From an uncultured Tidjanibacter sp. (lineage in GTDB: Bacteria; Bacteroidota; Bacteroidia; Bacteroidales; Rikenellaceae), in contig CAKUKW010000007.1 in assembly GCA_934663885.1 (NCBI GenBank), forward strand, positions 1 through 23,242: DNA of 23,242 nt, given 5' to 3'. The number at the start of each line of letters is the position of its first letter. Within the stretch, counting starts at the first letter, position 1. Positions 7,198-15,685 of this stretch are shown here, in pieces. Under the pieces are notes generated by a model that had not been told where the DNA came from, made no database searches, and was given only the letters and a program-made list of their open reading frames with translations. The translations under genes were made by a program, and so were the position numbers.

Positions 7198-8658
7198 TTA
7201 TTTAACCCCTTGAACGTCATATCGCCTCGGCTCGGCCACCCTGCCCAAAGGCCTGCGGTTTTGACCCGGAGCACCGGTCAGGTCGTCACCCATATCCCCG
7301 CGGGCCATATCGGCCACTGCCCTAAGCTCCGCCACTACCTCCTGATATAGCCCGGCGACATCGTAGCGCTCGCCCGGGTCGCGCCGCAGATCATAAAGCG
7401 CCATCGGCACGGGTTCGAATTCCACATCACGGCCAGGTATCCCGCCGTTGCCGGGAGGGTATTTCGTATAGGTGCGCCCCTCGTGGGGGAATACCAGTTT
7501 AAACCTGTCATTCCTGACAGCTTCCAGATTATTCCGCCGGTAATAATAAAGAAAATATTGACGCGGGGTGGCATCGGAATCGCCGAGAAGCATCTCCGAC
7601 ACATCCACACCGTCGATATGCTTTTCCGGTAGCGGTGCATTGCTGAAACCCGCTATCGTGGGCAATATATCTATCGAGGCGATAAGGTTATTGTTTATCA
7701 CACCCGCAGGAATTTTCCCGGGCCAGCGCATTATGCACGGTACGCGCTGCCCGCCCTCGAATGTACAGCCTTTACCCTCGCGCAGGCCTCCCGTGGAGCC
7801 GGCATGGTCCCCGTAATTTATCCACGGCCCGTTATCCGAAGTAAATATTACAAGGGTATTTTTATCGAGTCCGTTACGTTCGAGCGCCTTCAACACCTCG
7901 CCCACGCTCCAGTCGAGCTCCATCATCACGTCACCGTAAAGACCGATTCCGCTTTTACCTGCGAACTTGTCAGATACATAAAGCGGCACGTGCGGCATCG
8001 TGTGGGCAAGATAAAGGAAGAATGGCCCGTCGGTATTGGAGTCTATGAACTTCACGGCCCTCTCGGTATATTGTGTAGTAAGCATGGCCTGGTCATCAGC
8101 CGTCAGATTGGGATTTATTATATCGTTACCCTCCAGAAGCGGCAGGGGCGGGTATTTGGCCGTAGGGTGCCACGGCCACATATCGTTTGAGTACGGCAGC
8201 CCGTAGTATTCGTCGAAACCGTGGTTGAGGGGCAGGAATTCGGGATGGTCGCCCAGATGCCATTTTCCCACTGCGCTGGTGGCATACCCTTTTTCCTTCA
8301 ACAATGAAGCAATGCTCTGTTCGTCGGGCGAAAGGCCCGTAGGCGACGAAGGGTTGAATGCTCCCGCGAACCCAAGCCTGTTGGGGTAGCAACCTGTCAG
8401 GAGTCCGGCTCGCGAAGCGCTGCTCACGGCCTGCGCGCTGTAGAAGTGTGTAAAACGCATGCCTTCATTACACAGCCTGTCGATGTTAGGGGTGCGGTAC
8501 CCCGTGGCTCCCGTTACGGAGAGGTCACCGTATCCCATGTCGTCCAGGTGGATAATCACATAGTTCGGCATGACAGGCTCCTGTTTGTCAGCTCCGCACG
8601 CAACCGCCCCCAGGCAACCTGCCGCCGCCAGAGCGGCGGTATAAATGTGCTTTCCCAT
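7198..8658 (-). CDS. Ser-type S1-family sulfatase, predicted lipoprotein
   Basis: This 486-residue member of the alkaline-phosphatase-fold sulfatases hydrolyses sulfate esters, usually on host or dietary glycans in Bacteroidales. Active-site features are metal ligands D39/D40 in HLDDMGYGDLS, the signature SSASRAGLLTG with S79 as the residue to be converted to formylglycine, GKWHLGD (K132, H134), H223, SDNGPW (D275, N276) and K296 in GLREGKG. The signature has Ala where Pro is most common. The N-terminus is hydrophobic, with a likely lipidated C21 followed by GADKQEP, so export to the envelope is expected. Its upstream neighbour encodes the matching maturase. The overall pattern resembles arylsulfatase A / N-acetylgalactosamine-6-sulfatase types, but the substrate cannot be told. 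Confidence 0.93.
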   Translation of the reverse strand: MGKHIYTAALAAAGCLGAVACGADKQEPVMPNYVIIHLDDMGYGDLSVTGATGYRTPNIDRLCNEGMRFTHFYSAQAVSSASRAGLLTGCYPNRLGFAGAFNPSSPTGLSPDEQSIASLLKEKGYATSAVGKWHLGDHPEFLPLNHGFDEYYGLPYSNDMWPWHPTAKYPPLPLLEGNDIINPNLTADDQAMLTTQYTERAVKFIDSNTDGPFFLYLAHTMPHVPLYVSDKFAGKSGIGLYGDVMMELDWSVGEVLKALERNGLDKNTLVIFTSDNGPWINYGDHAGSTGGLREGKGCTFEGGQRVPCIMRWPGKIPAGVINNNLIASIDILPTIAGFSNAPLPEKHIDGVDVSEMLLGDSDATPRQYFLYYYRRNNLEAVRNDRFKLVFPHEGRTYTKYPPGNGGIPGRDVEFEPVPMALYDLRRDPGERYDVAGLYQEVVAELRAVADMARGDMGDDLTGAPGQNRRPLGRVAEPRRYDVQGVK

Positions 8659-8772
8659 ATATTTTATTATCCTTACATTTCTTGCACGCGGAACCCATCC
8701 GCTCTTACTGACGTAGCCGCCTGTTCCTTTCTCCGTACTTTTCCGGAAACCTGATATCCATCGTTCGTCTCA

Positions 8773-8780
8773 CAAAAATA
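8773..8780 (-). promoter_or_regulatory. Candidate -7 box for the sulfatase gene
   Basis: On the minus strand TATTTTTG (8780-8773) exactly matches TAnnTTTG, about 115 bp upstream of the sulfatase ATG. No convincing TTTG is found 19-21 bp further upstream; a TTTG occurs only 11 bp away. The 181-bp gap 8659-8839 contains no gene and is the widest inside the leftward block. Confidence 0.4.
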
Positions 8781-8839
8781 ACCTTTTAATCCAAAGATTC
8801 CACCATCTGCGGACTGCAATGGAGTTAATTACCGGAACT

Positions 8840-10090
8840 TCAACCTATTCCCATCTTTTGGCGGGCCCACCTCATTACCAGCGCGGGCGGCTGCTGGGCA
8901 AGGAGCCGTTCCGCCATGAACCTCATATAAGGATCGGCATGGCTGAAAAACGTCTTATATCCAGCGCAGAGAGCATTCAGCCCGGCCTCTCCCGATGCAG
9001 TCGTATCGAACCGGTGCTTGGGACAACCTCCGCGGCAGGCGAAAAGCCATTTACATCCGGCACATTGCCCCGGCAGCGAATTACGCTTGCCCAGTCCGAA
9101 AGAGAATTGCCGCTGCGACCGGAGCATCGACCCCATATCGGTCTCCGTTATATTCCCCAGGCGGTATTCGGGATAAACGAAATGGTCGCACGAATACACG
9201 TCGCCGTTGTGCTCGACAACCAATGCGTCGCCGCATGTTCCGGCCATGGAACACAGGCCTGGCTGCAAGCCTACATAATGTGAAAGCGTTGCATCGAAAA
9301 TCTGCACGTAGCACCGGCCGACATCGCTTATCACCCACTGATCGAAAACGTCGTTCATAAACCGCCCGAAACCCTCCGCCGAAACCGACCATCCAGCCTG
9401 AACGGACGCCTGCATCCCCGGCGGGACTATATTTCCGTCGGCCATATATTCTACCGCCGGTAGGAACTGCATATACCTGGCGCCCACAGACTTCAGGAAG
9501 CGGTAAACTTCAGGCCCCCTGCCTTCGCTCAGATTATTGACGACCGAGAGGGTGTTGAACTCCACGCCCGCCGCCGACATCATCTCCAAGGCTTTCACAA
9601 CGCGTCCGAAAGTAGGCTGCCCGCCGCAATCCCTCCTGTATTCATCATGTATATCTTCCGGGCCGTCCAGCGATATCCCAACAAGAAAACCGTTCTCACT
9701 GAAAAATCCGCACCACTCGCCATCCATGAGGATGCCGTTCGTCTGTATCGTATTTTCTATTTTCCTGTCACCGGAATATTTACGTTGCAGCGCGATGATC
9801 CGCCGGAAATACTCCTTCCCGGCCAGCAAAGGCTCACCGCCGTGCCAGCAGAATGTAACGACCGGTGCCGCGTTAAGCTCTATATACTGACGGATATATT
9901 CTTCAAGTATGTCTTCTGACATAAATGAACTCATACCCCCGTAAAGAGCTGATTTTCCCAGATAATAGCAATACCGACAATCGAGGTTGCATACGGGACC
10001 CACAATCTTAGCCATAGACGAAAAAGCGGAAGGCCCCGTTTTCCTCAAGGCCTCCGCGTAAGTCATACTTTTTTTAAAATTCCCGGGCAT
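8840..10090 (-). CDS. Anaerobic sulfatase-maturating enzyme (radical SAM/SPASM)
   Basis: This 416-residue radical SAM enzyme converts the active-site Ser or Cys of sulfatases to formylglycine without oxygen. The SAM cluster motif is C34-NLD-C38-RY-C41. The SPASM cysteines C280, C286, C301, C343, C346, C352, C356 and C375 reproduce closely the spacing of the eight auxiliary-cluster cysteines of the Clostridium perfringens enzyme. D302 after C301 corresponds to its proposed catalytic Asp (comparison from memory). The frame opens with TTG at 10105. The ATG at 10090 is chosen, and an ATG at 10066 is also possible. It sits 55 bp after purH and 181 bp before the sulfatase, its obvious substrate. 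Confidence 0.93.
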   Translation of the reverse strand: MPGNFKKSMTYAEALRKTGPSAFSSMAKIVGPVCNLDCRYCYYLGKSALYGGMSSFMSEDILEEYIRQYIELNAAPVVTFCWHGGEPLLAGKEYFRRIIALQRKYSGDRKIENTIQTNGILMDGEWCGFFSENGFLVGISLDGPEDIHDEYRRDCGGQPTFGRVVKALEMMSAAGVEFNTLSVVNNLSEGRGPEVYRFLKSVGARYMQFLPAVEYMADGNIVPPGMQASVQAGWSVSAEGFGRFMNDVFDQWVISDVGRCYVQIFDATLSHYVGLQPGLCSMAGTCGDALVVEHNGDVYSCDHFVYPEYRLGNITETDMGSMLRSQRQFSFGLGKRNSLPGQCAGCKWLFACRGGCPKHRFDTTASGEAGLNALCAGYKTFFSHADPYMRFMAERLLAQQPPALVMRWARQKMGIG

Positions 10091-10145
10091 TATTATAGGT
10101 TTCAACCATATTATCTAAAAATAATTACACCCATCCGATTTATAT

Positions 10146-11675
10146 CTAATGTTTAAAATGGCGCATACCCGTAAACAACATCGGAATACATAGCTCGTTC
10201 GCTTTCCGTATGGAATCTTCGTCCCGCACGCTCCCGCCCGGCTGCACAATCGCTTCCACCCCATACGCCGCCGCCATGGTAACCGTATCGTCGAACGGCA
10301 GGAAACCGTCTGAAGCCAACACCAGTCCGCTTGCAATGCCTTTTTCAGCCGCCTGTTTCAACGCAATTCCGGCCGAGCCCACACGGTTCATCTGGCCCGC
10401 ACCTACACCGACGGTACAACCGTCTTTAACGACGACTATGGCATTAGATTTAACATGCTTCACTATCCGCCATGCGAAATCGAGCTCGTGCAGTTGCTCC
10501 CTCGTCGGCTTTTTAGAGGTCACGGCCATGCCTTCGTTCAATTTTACCGTTTCGGTATCCAGATCCTGAATGAGCAGGCCGCCGTTCACACTCACAAGCT
10601 GTTTCTGTGCCGGACTATCACTGTTCATCCGCACTTCGAGGAGACGCAGGTTTTTCTTCGCCTGCAATACTTCAAGTGCCTCCTCTGTAAAAGATGGAGC
10701 TATGATTATCTCGAGGAAAACAGGTTTCATGGCCTCGGCCGTAGACCGGTCGACAGGCCTGTTCACGGCCACTATACCCCCATAAATGCTGACTGTGTCG
10801 GCCTCATATACTTTCCGCCAAGCCTCTGCAATATCCTTACCGACAGCTGCCGCGCAGGGGTTCATATGTTTCAGCCCTACGCAAAACGGCTCGCCGAATT
10901 CCCTGACTATATTGAGGGCCGCATTGGCATCCTGTATATTGTTATATGACAATTCCTTGCCATTCAACTGGCGGGCGAAAGCCAGAGAATAGGGCGTTTC
11001 TTCCTCCTGCCTGTAGAATTTTGCCTCCTGATGGGGATTCTCGCCGTACCTCAACGTCTGGACAATATCGAAATCGAGAAAAAGTTTTTCAGCGAGCCCC
11101 GCCTTTTCGCGCATATACATTGCTATGCGGGAGTCGTATTGCGCCGTATGTGTAAATGCTTTAGCCGAAAGTTCCAGGCGCGTACCGGCCGAAGTGTTGC
11201 CGCCCTCGCGTATTTCGCCGATGACCCGCGCATAATCGGCCGGGTCGCAGAGGACGGTCACGTCCCTGTAGTTCTTGGCCGCGCTACGGAGCATCGAGGG
11301 GCCGCCTATGTCTATGTTTTCTATCGCATCCTCTATGTCTACGCCGGGCCTGGCTATCGCCTGCCTGAACGGGTAAAGGTTCACGCATACCATATCGATG
11401 AATCCGATACCGTTCTCGCGGAGCGCCTGCAGGTGGCTATCGTCGTCCCGCCGTGCGAGCAGCCCGCCGTGTACTTTCGGATGTAGCGTCTTTACCCTTC
11501 CGTCGCATATCTCCGGAAAACCCGTTACGTCGCTTATATTTATGACCTCTATGCCCGATTCGCGAAGCAGGTTCATAGTCCCTCCCGTGGCTATTATTTC
11601 CCATCCGAGCGAGCGGAGCCCGCCTACGAATTCGACTAATCCGGTTTTATCGCTTACACTAATTAAAGCCCTCAT
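10146..11675 (-). CDS. purH: Bifunctional AICAR transformylase / IMP cyclohydrolase
   Basis: This 509-residue protein performs the last two steps to IMP. It formylates AICAR with 10-formyl-THF and then closes the ring. The N-terminal MGS-like cyclohydrolase domain (about 1-195) starts MRALISVSDKTGLVEF and contains CDGRVKTLHPKVHGGLLARR. The C-terminal transformylase domain has the catalytic pair K269-H270 in GLKHMNPCAA. It ends with TAG at 10146. It follows purN by 58 bp. The next gene is not purD but the sulfatase maturase, which is unusual. Confidence 0.97.
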   Translation of the reverse strand: MRALISVSDKTGLVEFVGGLRSLGWEIIATGGTMNLLRESGIEVINISDVTGFPEICDGRVKTLHPKVHGGLLARRDDDSHLQALRENGIGFIDMVCVNLYPFRQAIARPGVDIEDAIENIDIGGPSMLRSAAKNYRDVTVLCDPADYARVIGEIREGGNTSAGTRLELSAKAFTHTAQYDSRIAMYMREKAGLAEKLFLDFDIVQTLRYGENPHQEAKFYRQEEETPYSLAFARQLNGKELSYNNIQDANAALNIVREFGEPFCVGLKHMNPCAAAVGKDIAEAWRKVYEADTVSIYGGIVAVNRPVDRSTAEAMKPVFLEIIIAPSFTEEALEVLQAKKNLRLLEVRMNSDSPAQKQLVSVNGGLLIQDLDTETVKLNEGMAVTSKKPTREQLHELDFAWRIVKHVKSNAIVVVKDGCTVGVGAGQMNRVGSAGIALKQAAEKGIASGLVLASDGFLPFDDTVTMAAAYGVEAIVQPGGSVRDEDSIRKANELCIPMLFTGMRHFKH

Positions 11676-11733
11676 TTTCCCATGATTTTGTTGTCAGTTT
11701 ATTCTAATGGTTTACTCCCCTGCAGTGGGCGGA

Positions 11734-12312
11734 TTAATTACCTATACCTGCCAGTATTACGTTTACCGTATCTACATAAAGTTCGTGCTCAAGTGCATGT
11801 ATCCGCTCCTCGACCTCGGCCATACTGCCGCCTTCGTAATGGAAAGCGCGTTGGGCTATTATCTCGCCGCCGTCGAGCGTGTCGTCCACCCAGTGGATCG
11901 TGGCGCCGTAGACCCTCGCACCACTGTCGAAAGCCTCTTTTATGGCATGGGCCCCCTTGAACGCGGGCAACAGGGAAGGATGTATGTTGATGATCCTGCC
12001 GCCGTACCGGCCGAGCAGTTCCTGTGATATGAGACGCATATATCCGGCAAGGCATACCAGATCGACTCCCTTCTCATCCAACCTGTCGGCGATTTCTTTC
12101 TCATACGCTGCCTTCGACGGATAATCTTTAGGATTGAAAACGAAGGTGTCTATGCCGTACTTCCCGGCCCTTTCAATCACGTAAGCCCCGGGCCTGTCGC
12201 AGGCCAACAGGACTACGCCGGCAGGAATACGCCCCTCGGCACAGGCAGCCGCTATGGCCTCGAAATTACTGCCGTTGCCGCTCGCAAGCACCGCTATTTT
12301 ATTACCAGACAT
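11734..12312 (-). CDS. purN: Phosphoribosylglycinamide formyltransferase
   Basis: This 192-residue folate-dependent GAR transformylase transfers formyl from 10-formyl-THF to GAR. It shows SGNGSNFEA (11-19) for phosphate binding, the catalytic NIHPSLLP (N109, H111), and D147 in the DTLDGG loop. The length is typical. No formate-dependent PurT is in the window, so this is the GAR formylation route here. It lies 83 bp after purM and 58 bp before purH. Confidence 0.96.
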   Translation of the reverse strand: MSGNKIAVLASGNGSNFEAIAAACAEGRIPAGVVLLACDRPGAYVIERAGKYGIDTFVFNPKDYPSKAAYEKEIADRLDEKGVDLVCLAGYMRLISQELLGRYGGRIINIHPSLLPAFKGAHAIKEAFDSGARVYGATIHWVDDTLDGGEIIAQRAFHYEGGSMAEVEERIHALEHELYVDTVNVILAGIGN

Positions 12313-12395
12313 TTTATCTTATTTTACATGTTGTAAAGCCTGACCGTTTACCCGGGCATACCATTCCCGATATCGCCGCATCCTGAAAGAAGTTG

Positions 12396-13427
12396 TCAAC
12401 CCTTTATCGTTACGCCATCCCCTTCGGTTACGCGGCCGATAACCGACGCCGCTTCTCCGTGGGCCTCCAGTATTCCGATAGCCTTCGGGGCTTCTTTTTC
12501 GTCCATTGCTATCACCATCCCGATGCCCATATTGAATATATTGAACATCTCGCGGTGCGGGATTTTTCCATACTTTTCAAGGAAGCGGAACACCGGAAGT
12601 ATATCCCATGAATACTCGTCCACTTCGATGCCCTGACCCCCTTTAAGTATACGGGGAATATTCTCGTCGAACCCGCCACCGGTAATATGGCTTATCCCGT
12701 GTACATCGCAATCCCGGATAACCTCCAGTACCTGTTTGACATATATCTTCGTAGGTGTCAGCAGCGCTTCTCCGAGCGGCTTACTCTCATGAAGTTCGGG
12801 ATAAACCTTCTTAAGGTCGAGGCCTGCGTCGGATAAGACCTTGCGTACCAGACTGAACCCGTTGGAGTGAACCCCACTGGAAGCTATACCCACCAGTACA
12901 TCCCCGGCCCTGACCTTGGAGCCGTCGATAAGGTTCGATTTCTCGACTACCCCCACGGTAAATCCCGCTATGTCGTACTCCCCTTCAGCGTACATGCCAG
13001 GCATCTCGGCAGTCTCGCCGCCCACAAGGGCGCATCCCGCCTGACGGCATCCTTCGGCAACACCAGCGACAATAGCCTCCACGACCGCGGGCTCGTTCCT
13101 ACCCAATGCGATGTAATCGAGGAAAAACAACGGTTCGGCACCCTGCGCCAGAACGTCGTTCACGCACATCGCCACCGCGTCGATTCCGATAGTGTCGTGA
13201 ATGCCCGTCTCGAAAGCGAGTTTCAATTTGGTGCCCACGCCGTCAGTGCCGCTTACAAGTATCGGCTCTTTTACATTCAGCGCCGACAGGTCGAACATGC
13301 CGCCGAAAGCGCCTATATTGCCCATAACGCCGGTACGGGCCGTAGAAGCCACATGTTTCTTAATACGCTTCACCGATTCGTACCCGGCTTCGAGGTTCAC
13401 CCCCGCTTTTTCATAGCTCTTAGCCAT
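12396..13427 (-). CDS. purM: Phosphoribosylformylglycinamidine cyclo-ligase (AIR synthetase)
   Basis: This 343-residue PurM closes the imidazole ring, converting FGAM to AIR with ATP. Recognisable parts are [12 protein letters not shown] (39-50), [15 protein letters not shown] (57-71), the Asp-rich [27 protein letters not shown] segment, and [12 protein letters not shown] later in the chain. The start ATG at 13427 gives the usual N-terminus ([11 protein letters not shown]). It is 74 bp downstream of purF, across an AT-rich repeat spacer. Confidence 0.97.
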   Translation of the reverse strand: MAKSYEKAGVNLEAGYESVKRIKKHVASTARTGVMGNIGAFGGMFDLSALNVKEPILVSGTDGVGTKLKLAFETGIHDTIGIDAVAMCVNDVLAQGAEPLFFLDYIALGRNEPAVVEAIVAGVAEGCRQAGCALVGGETAEMPGMYAEGEYDIAGFTVGVVEKSNLIDGSKVRAGDVLVGIASSGVHSNGFSLVRKVLSDAGLDLKKVYPELHESKPLGEALLTPTKIYVKQVLEVIRDCDVHGISHITGGGFDENIPRILKGGQGIEVDEYSWDILPVFRFLEKYGKIPHREMFNIFNMGIGMVIAMDEKEAPKAIGILEAHGEAASVIGRVTEGDGVTIKG

Positions 13428-13435
13428 AGCAATCT

Positions 13436-13502
13436 AATTATGAATTATAAATTATAATCCCCGTTCTGAGAATCCTCAATTCATAATTCTGAATTCATAA
13501 TT
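13436..13502. repeat. AT-rich inverted/direct repeat cluster between purF and purM
   Basis: AATTATGAATT (13436-13446) is the inverted complement of AATTCATAATT at 13478-13488. That second unit is repeated directly at 13492-13502 after 3 nt, touching the purF stop codon. The arms are perfect 11-mers with a 31-nt spacer. AT-rich repeats of this kind are common in Bacteroidales spacers (recall); a role in RNA processing or attenuation is only a possibility. Confidence 0.6.
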
Positions 13503-14911
13503 TAAAACTTCCCCTCTTTATTTGCCTCCTCGTACGTCTGGTAGAGCTCGGTAGGATACTTTCCCGTAAAGCATGCCGTGCAAAGTTCCTTGCGGCTGCC
13601 CGCCTTATACAACGACCCCGGCGACAGCCAAGCCAGCGAATCGGCTTCCAATATGCGGCAAACCTCTTCCGGGTCTTTTATCCGCGCAGATATAAGTTCC
13701 TCATAAGTGGCGGTATCCACGCCATAAAAGCAGGGATGTGCATAAGGGGGACTGGCAATACGAAGGTGTACCTCCGTAGCTCCCGCCTGTTTCAGCATCC
13801 TCACTATGCGCTTCGAAGTTGTACCCCGCACGATGGAATCGTCAATAAGCACCACCCTCTTGCCGCTCACAATGCTCCTCACTGTAGAAAGCTTCATCTT
13901 AACCCCCTTTTCGCGAAGATCCTGCGATGGCTGGATGAATGTCCTGCCTATGTATTTATTCTTGATAAGGCCCATCTCATAAGGGATGCCGCTGGCCTCG
14001 CTGTAGCCTATGGCCGCGCTGAGGCTCGAATCGGGAACCCCAATCACTATATCCGCCTCCACGGGCGCCTCCTGGAAAAGCAGCTTCCCGCTCTCTTTAC
14101 GGTAGGCGTGCACGTTCACTCCCTCGATATCGCTGTCGGGGCGGGCAAAGTAGATATATTCCATTGAGCACATATTGTAATGCTTGTATTTGGAGTAGTC
14201 GTAGCTGGTTATACCATTGCTGTCGATAACTATCACTTCACCGGGTTCGAGATCGCGGATAAATTCGGCGCCAACGACCTCGAAGGCGCACGTTTCGCTG
14301 CTTACCACGTAACCGCCGCCCGGCAGCTTGCCCAGTGAGAGAGGGCGCAGGCCGTGCTTGTCCCTTACGGCGTATATTTTGCTGGCCGTCATTATCAGGA
14401 ACGCGAACGCCCCTTCGACCATGTTGAGTGCCTCGAGTATCGCGTACAGGCGGTCGCGGTTGTCGGTCTCCTTCTTGATAAGGTGGGCCAATATCTCGCT
14501 ATCGGACGTAGAATGGAAAAGGCTGCCCCTCGCCTCCAGGTAAAGTTTCAACTGGACGGAATTGACTAGGTTTCCGTTGTGGGCAAGCGCGAAATCACCG
14601 GTGCTATGCTTGAACATGAATGGCTGTACATTCTCTATCCCACCGCCACCGGCTGTAGTGTAACGAACGTGACCGATGGCCATGTCGCCGTCGAGCGTGG
14701 CCAGATTCTCCTCACTGAAAACTTCCGTCACGAGCCCCTCTCCTTTGATCCTTTTGAACTCACGGTTCTTAACCCTCACTATACCGCAGCCTTCCTGTCC
14801 CCGGTGTTGGAGGGCGTGAAGCCCGTAATAGGTCATAGTAGCCGCACCCTGCGTGCCGTAAACGGCGAAAACCCCGCACTCTTCGTGCAATTGCCTGTCC
14901 TGAATTATCAT
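13502..14911 (-). CDS. purF: Amidophosphoribosyltransferase
   Basis: This 469-residue enzyme of the first purine step makes phosphoribosylamine from PRPP and glutamine. An 11-residue propeptide (MIIQDRQLHEE) precedes C12, the nucleophile exposed after autocleavage. The Ntn-type glutaminase domain includes LQHRGQEG and GHVRYTTAG. The PRPP site is VVLIDDSIVRGTTS (353-366). C248, C394, C444 and C447 sit in the contexts of the four Fe-S ligands of the Bacillus subtilis enzyme, so a [4Fe-4S] cluster and oxygen sensitivity are likely (inference). Neighbours are purC, 42 bp upstream, and purM downstream. Confidence 0.97.
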   Translation of the reverse strand: MIIQDRQLHEECGVFAVYGTQGAATMTYYGLHALQHRGQEGCGIVRVKNREFKRIKGEGLVTEVFSEENLATLDGDMAIGHVRYTTAGGGGIENVQPFMFKHSTGDFALAHNGNLVNSVQLKLYLEARGSLFHSTSDSEILAHLIKKETDNRDRLYAILEALNMVEGAFAFLIMTASKIYAVRDKHGLRPLSLGKLPGGGYVVSSETCAFEVVGAEFIRDLEPGEVIVIDSNGITSYDYSKYKHYNMCSMEYIYFARPDSDIEGVNVHAYRKESGKLLFQEAPVEADIVIGVPDSSLSAAIGYSEASGIPYEMGLIKNKYIGRTFIQPSQDLREKGVKMKLSTVRSIVSGKRVVLIDDSIVRGTTSKRIVRMLKQAGATEVHLRIASPPYAHPCFYGVDTATYEELISARIKDPEEVCRILEADSLAWLSPGSLYKAGSRKELCTACFTGKYPTELYQTYEEANKEGKF

Positions 14912-14953
14912 CTTGTTTGTCCGCGCTCCTTGCGCCGGTTTTTATTAAAATCT

Positions 14954-15661
14954 TTATTTAGAAAGCCTCGCCAATATTTCCTCATAAGCCTCCCGGACTT
15001 TGCCAAGGTCGCGACGGAAACGGTCTTTATCGAGTTTTTCATTGGTCTTCATATCCCACAGGCGACAGGTATCAGGGCTGACTTCGTCGGCAAGGACGAT
15101 CTCGCCGTCATGCGTGCGGCCGAACTCTATTTTGAAGTCCACGAGCGTCACACCCATCTTCGCAAAAAGTTCCGTGAGTAGTTCGTTTATCCTGCGGGTC
15201 ATGTCGTACATAACCTTCAGATCTTCATAAGTGGCGGCGCCAAGAGCTACCGCGTGGTCGTCGTTGATGAGCGGATCGCCCAACTCATCCTTCTTATAGC
15301 AGAGGTCCACGATAGTGTTCGAAGGCTTGGTTCCCTCGGGAATATCGAGTCTTTTGGCCATTGACCCCGCTATTATATTGCGCACTATCACCTCCAGCGG
15401 AAAGATCGTAACCCTTCGGCAAAGCTGATCACGACCGTTGAGCTGTCTGACGAAATGGGTTTTAACCCCCTCTCTTTCGAGGTATTCGAAAATAATGCTG
15501 GAAATCTTGTTATTAAGCACGCCCTTATCCTCGATAGTGGCTTTTTTAAGGTTATTGTAGGCGGTCGCATCGTCCTTGTAATGTACGACGATAAGATCGG
15601 GATCCGAAGTTTCGTAGATCTGCTTCGCCTTGCCTTCGTAAAGCATCTTAAGCTTTTCCAT
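14954..15661 (-). CDS. purC: SAICAR synthase
   Basis: This 235-residue enzyme condenses CAIR with aspartate to give SAICAR. It begins [18 protein letters not shown], has the ATP-site block KDDATAYN, and ends with [29 protein letters not shown] followed by the C-terminal helix. The length is as usual for stand-alone bacterial PurC. It is 24 bp downstream of purL and 42 bp upstream of purF. The next enzyme in the pathway, PurB, is not encoded in the window. Confidence 0.97.
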   Translation of the reverse strand: MEKLKMLYEGKAKQIYETSDPDLIVVHYKDDATAYNNLKKATIEDKGVLNNKISSIIFEYLEREGVKTHFVRQLNGRDQLCRRVTIFPLEVIVRNIIAGSMAKRLDIPEGTKPSNTIVDLCYKKDELGDPLINDDHAVALGAATYEDLKVMYDMTRRINELLTELFAKMGVTLVDFKIEFGRTHDGEIVLADEVSPDTCRLWDMKTNEKLDKDRFRRDLGKVREAYEEILARLSK

Positions 15662-15685
15662 TTTTTTGAGTTTTTATTATTTATT

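Noticed and set aside
10103..10105. TTG start for the sulfatase maturase
   Set aside because: An in-frame ATG five codons later gives a normal-length protein, and ATG is used by nearly all neighbours.
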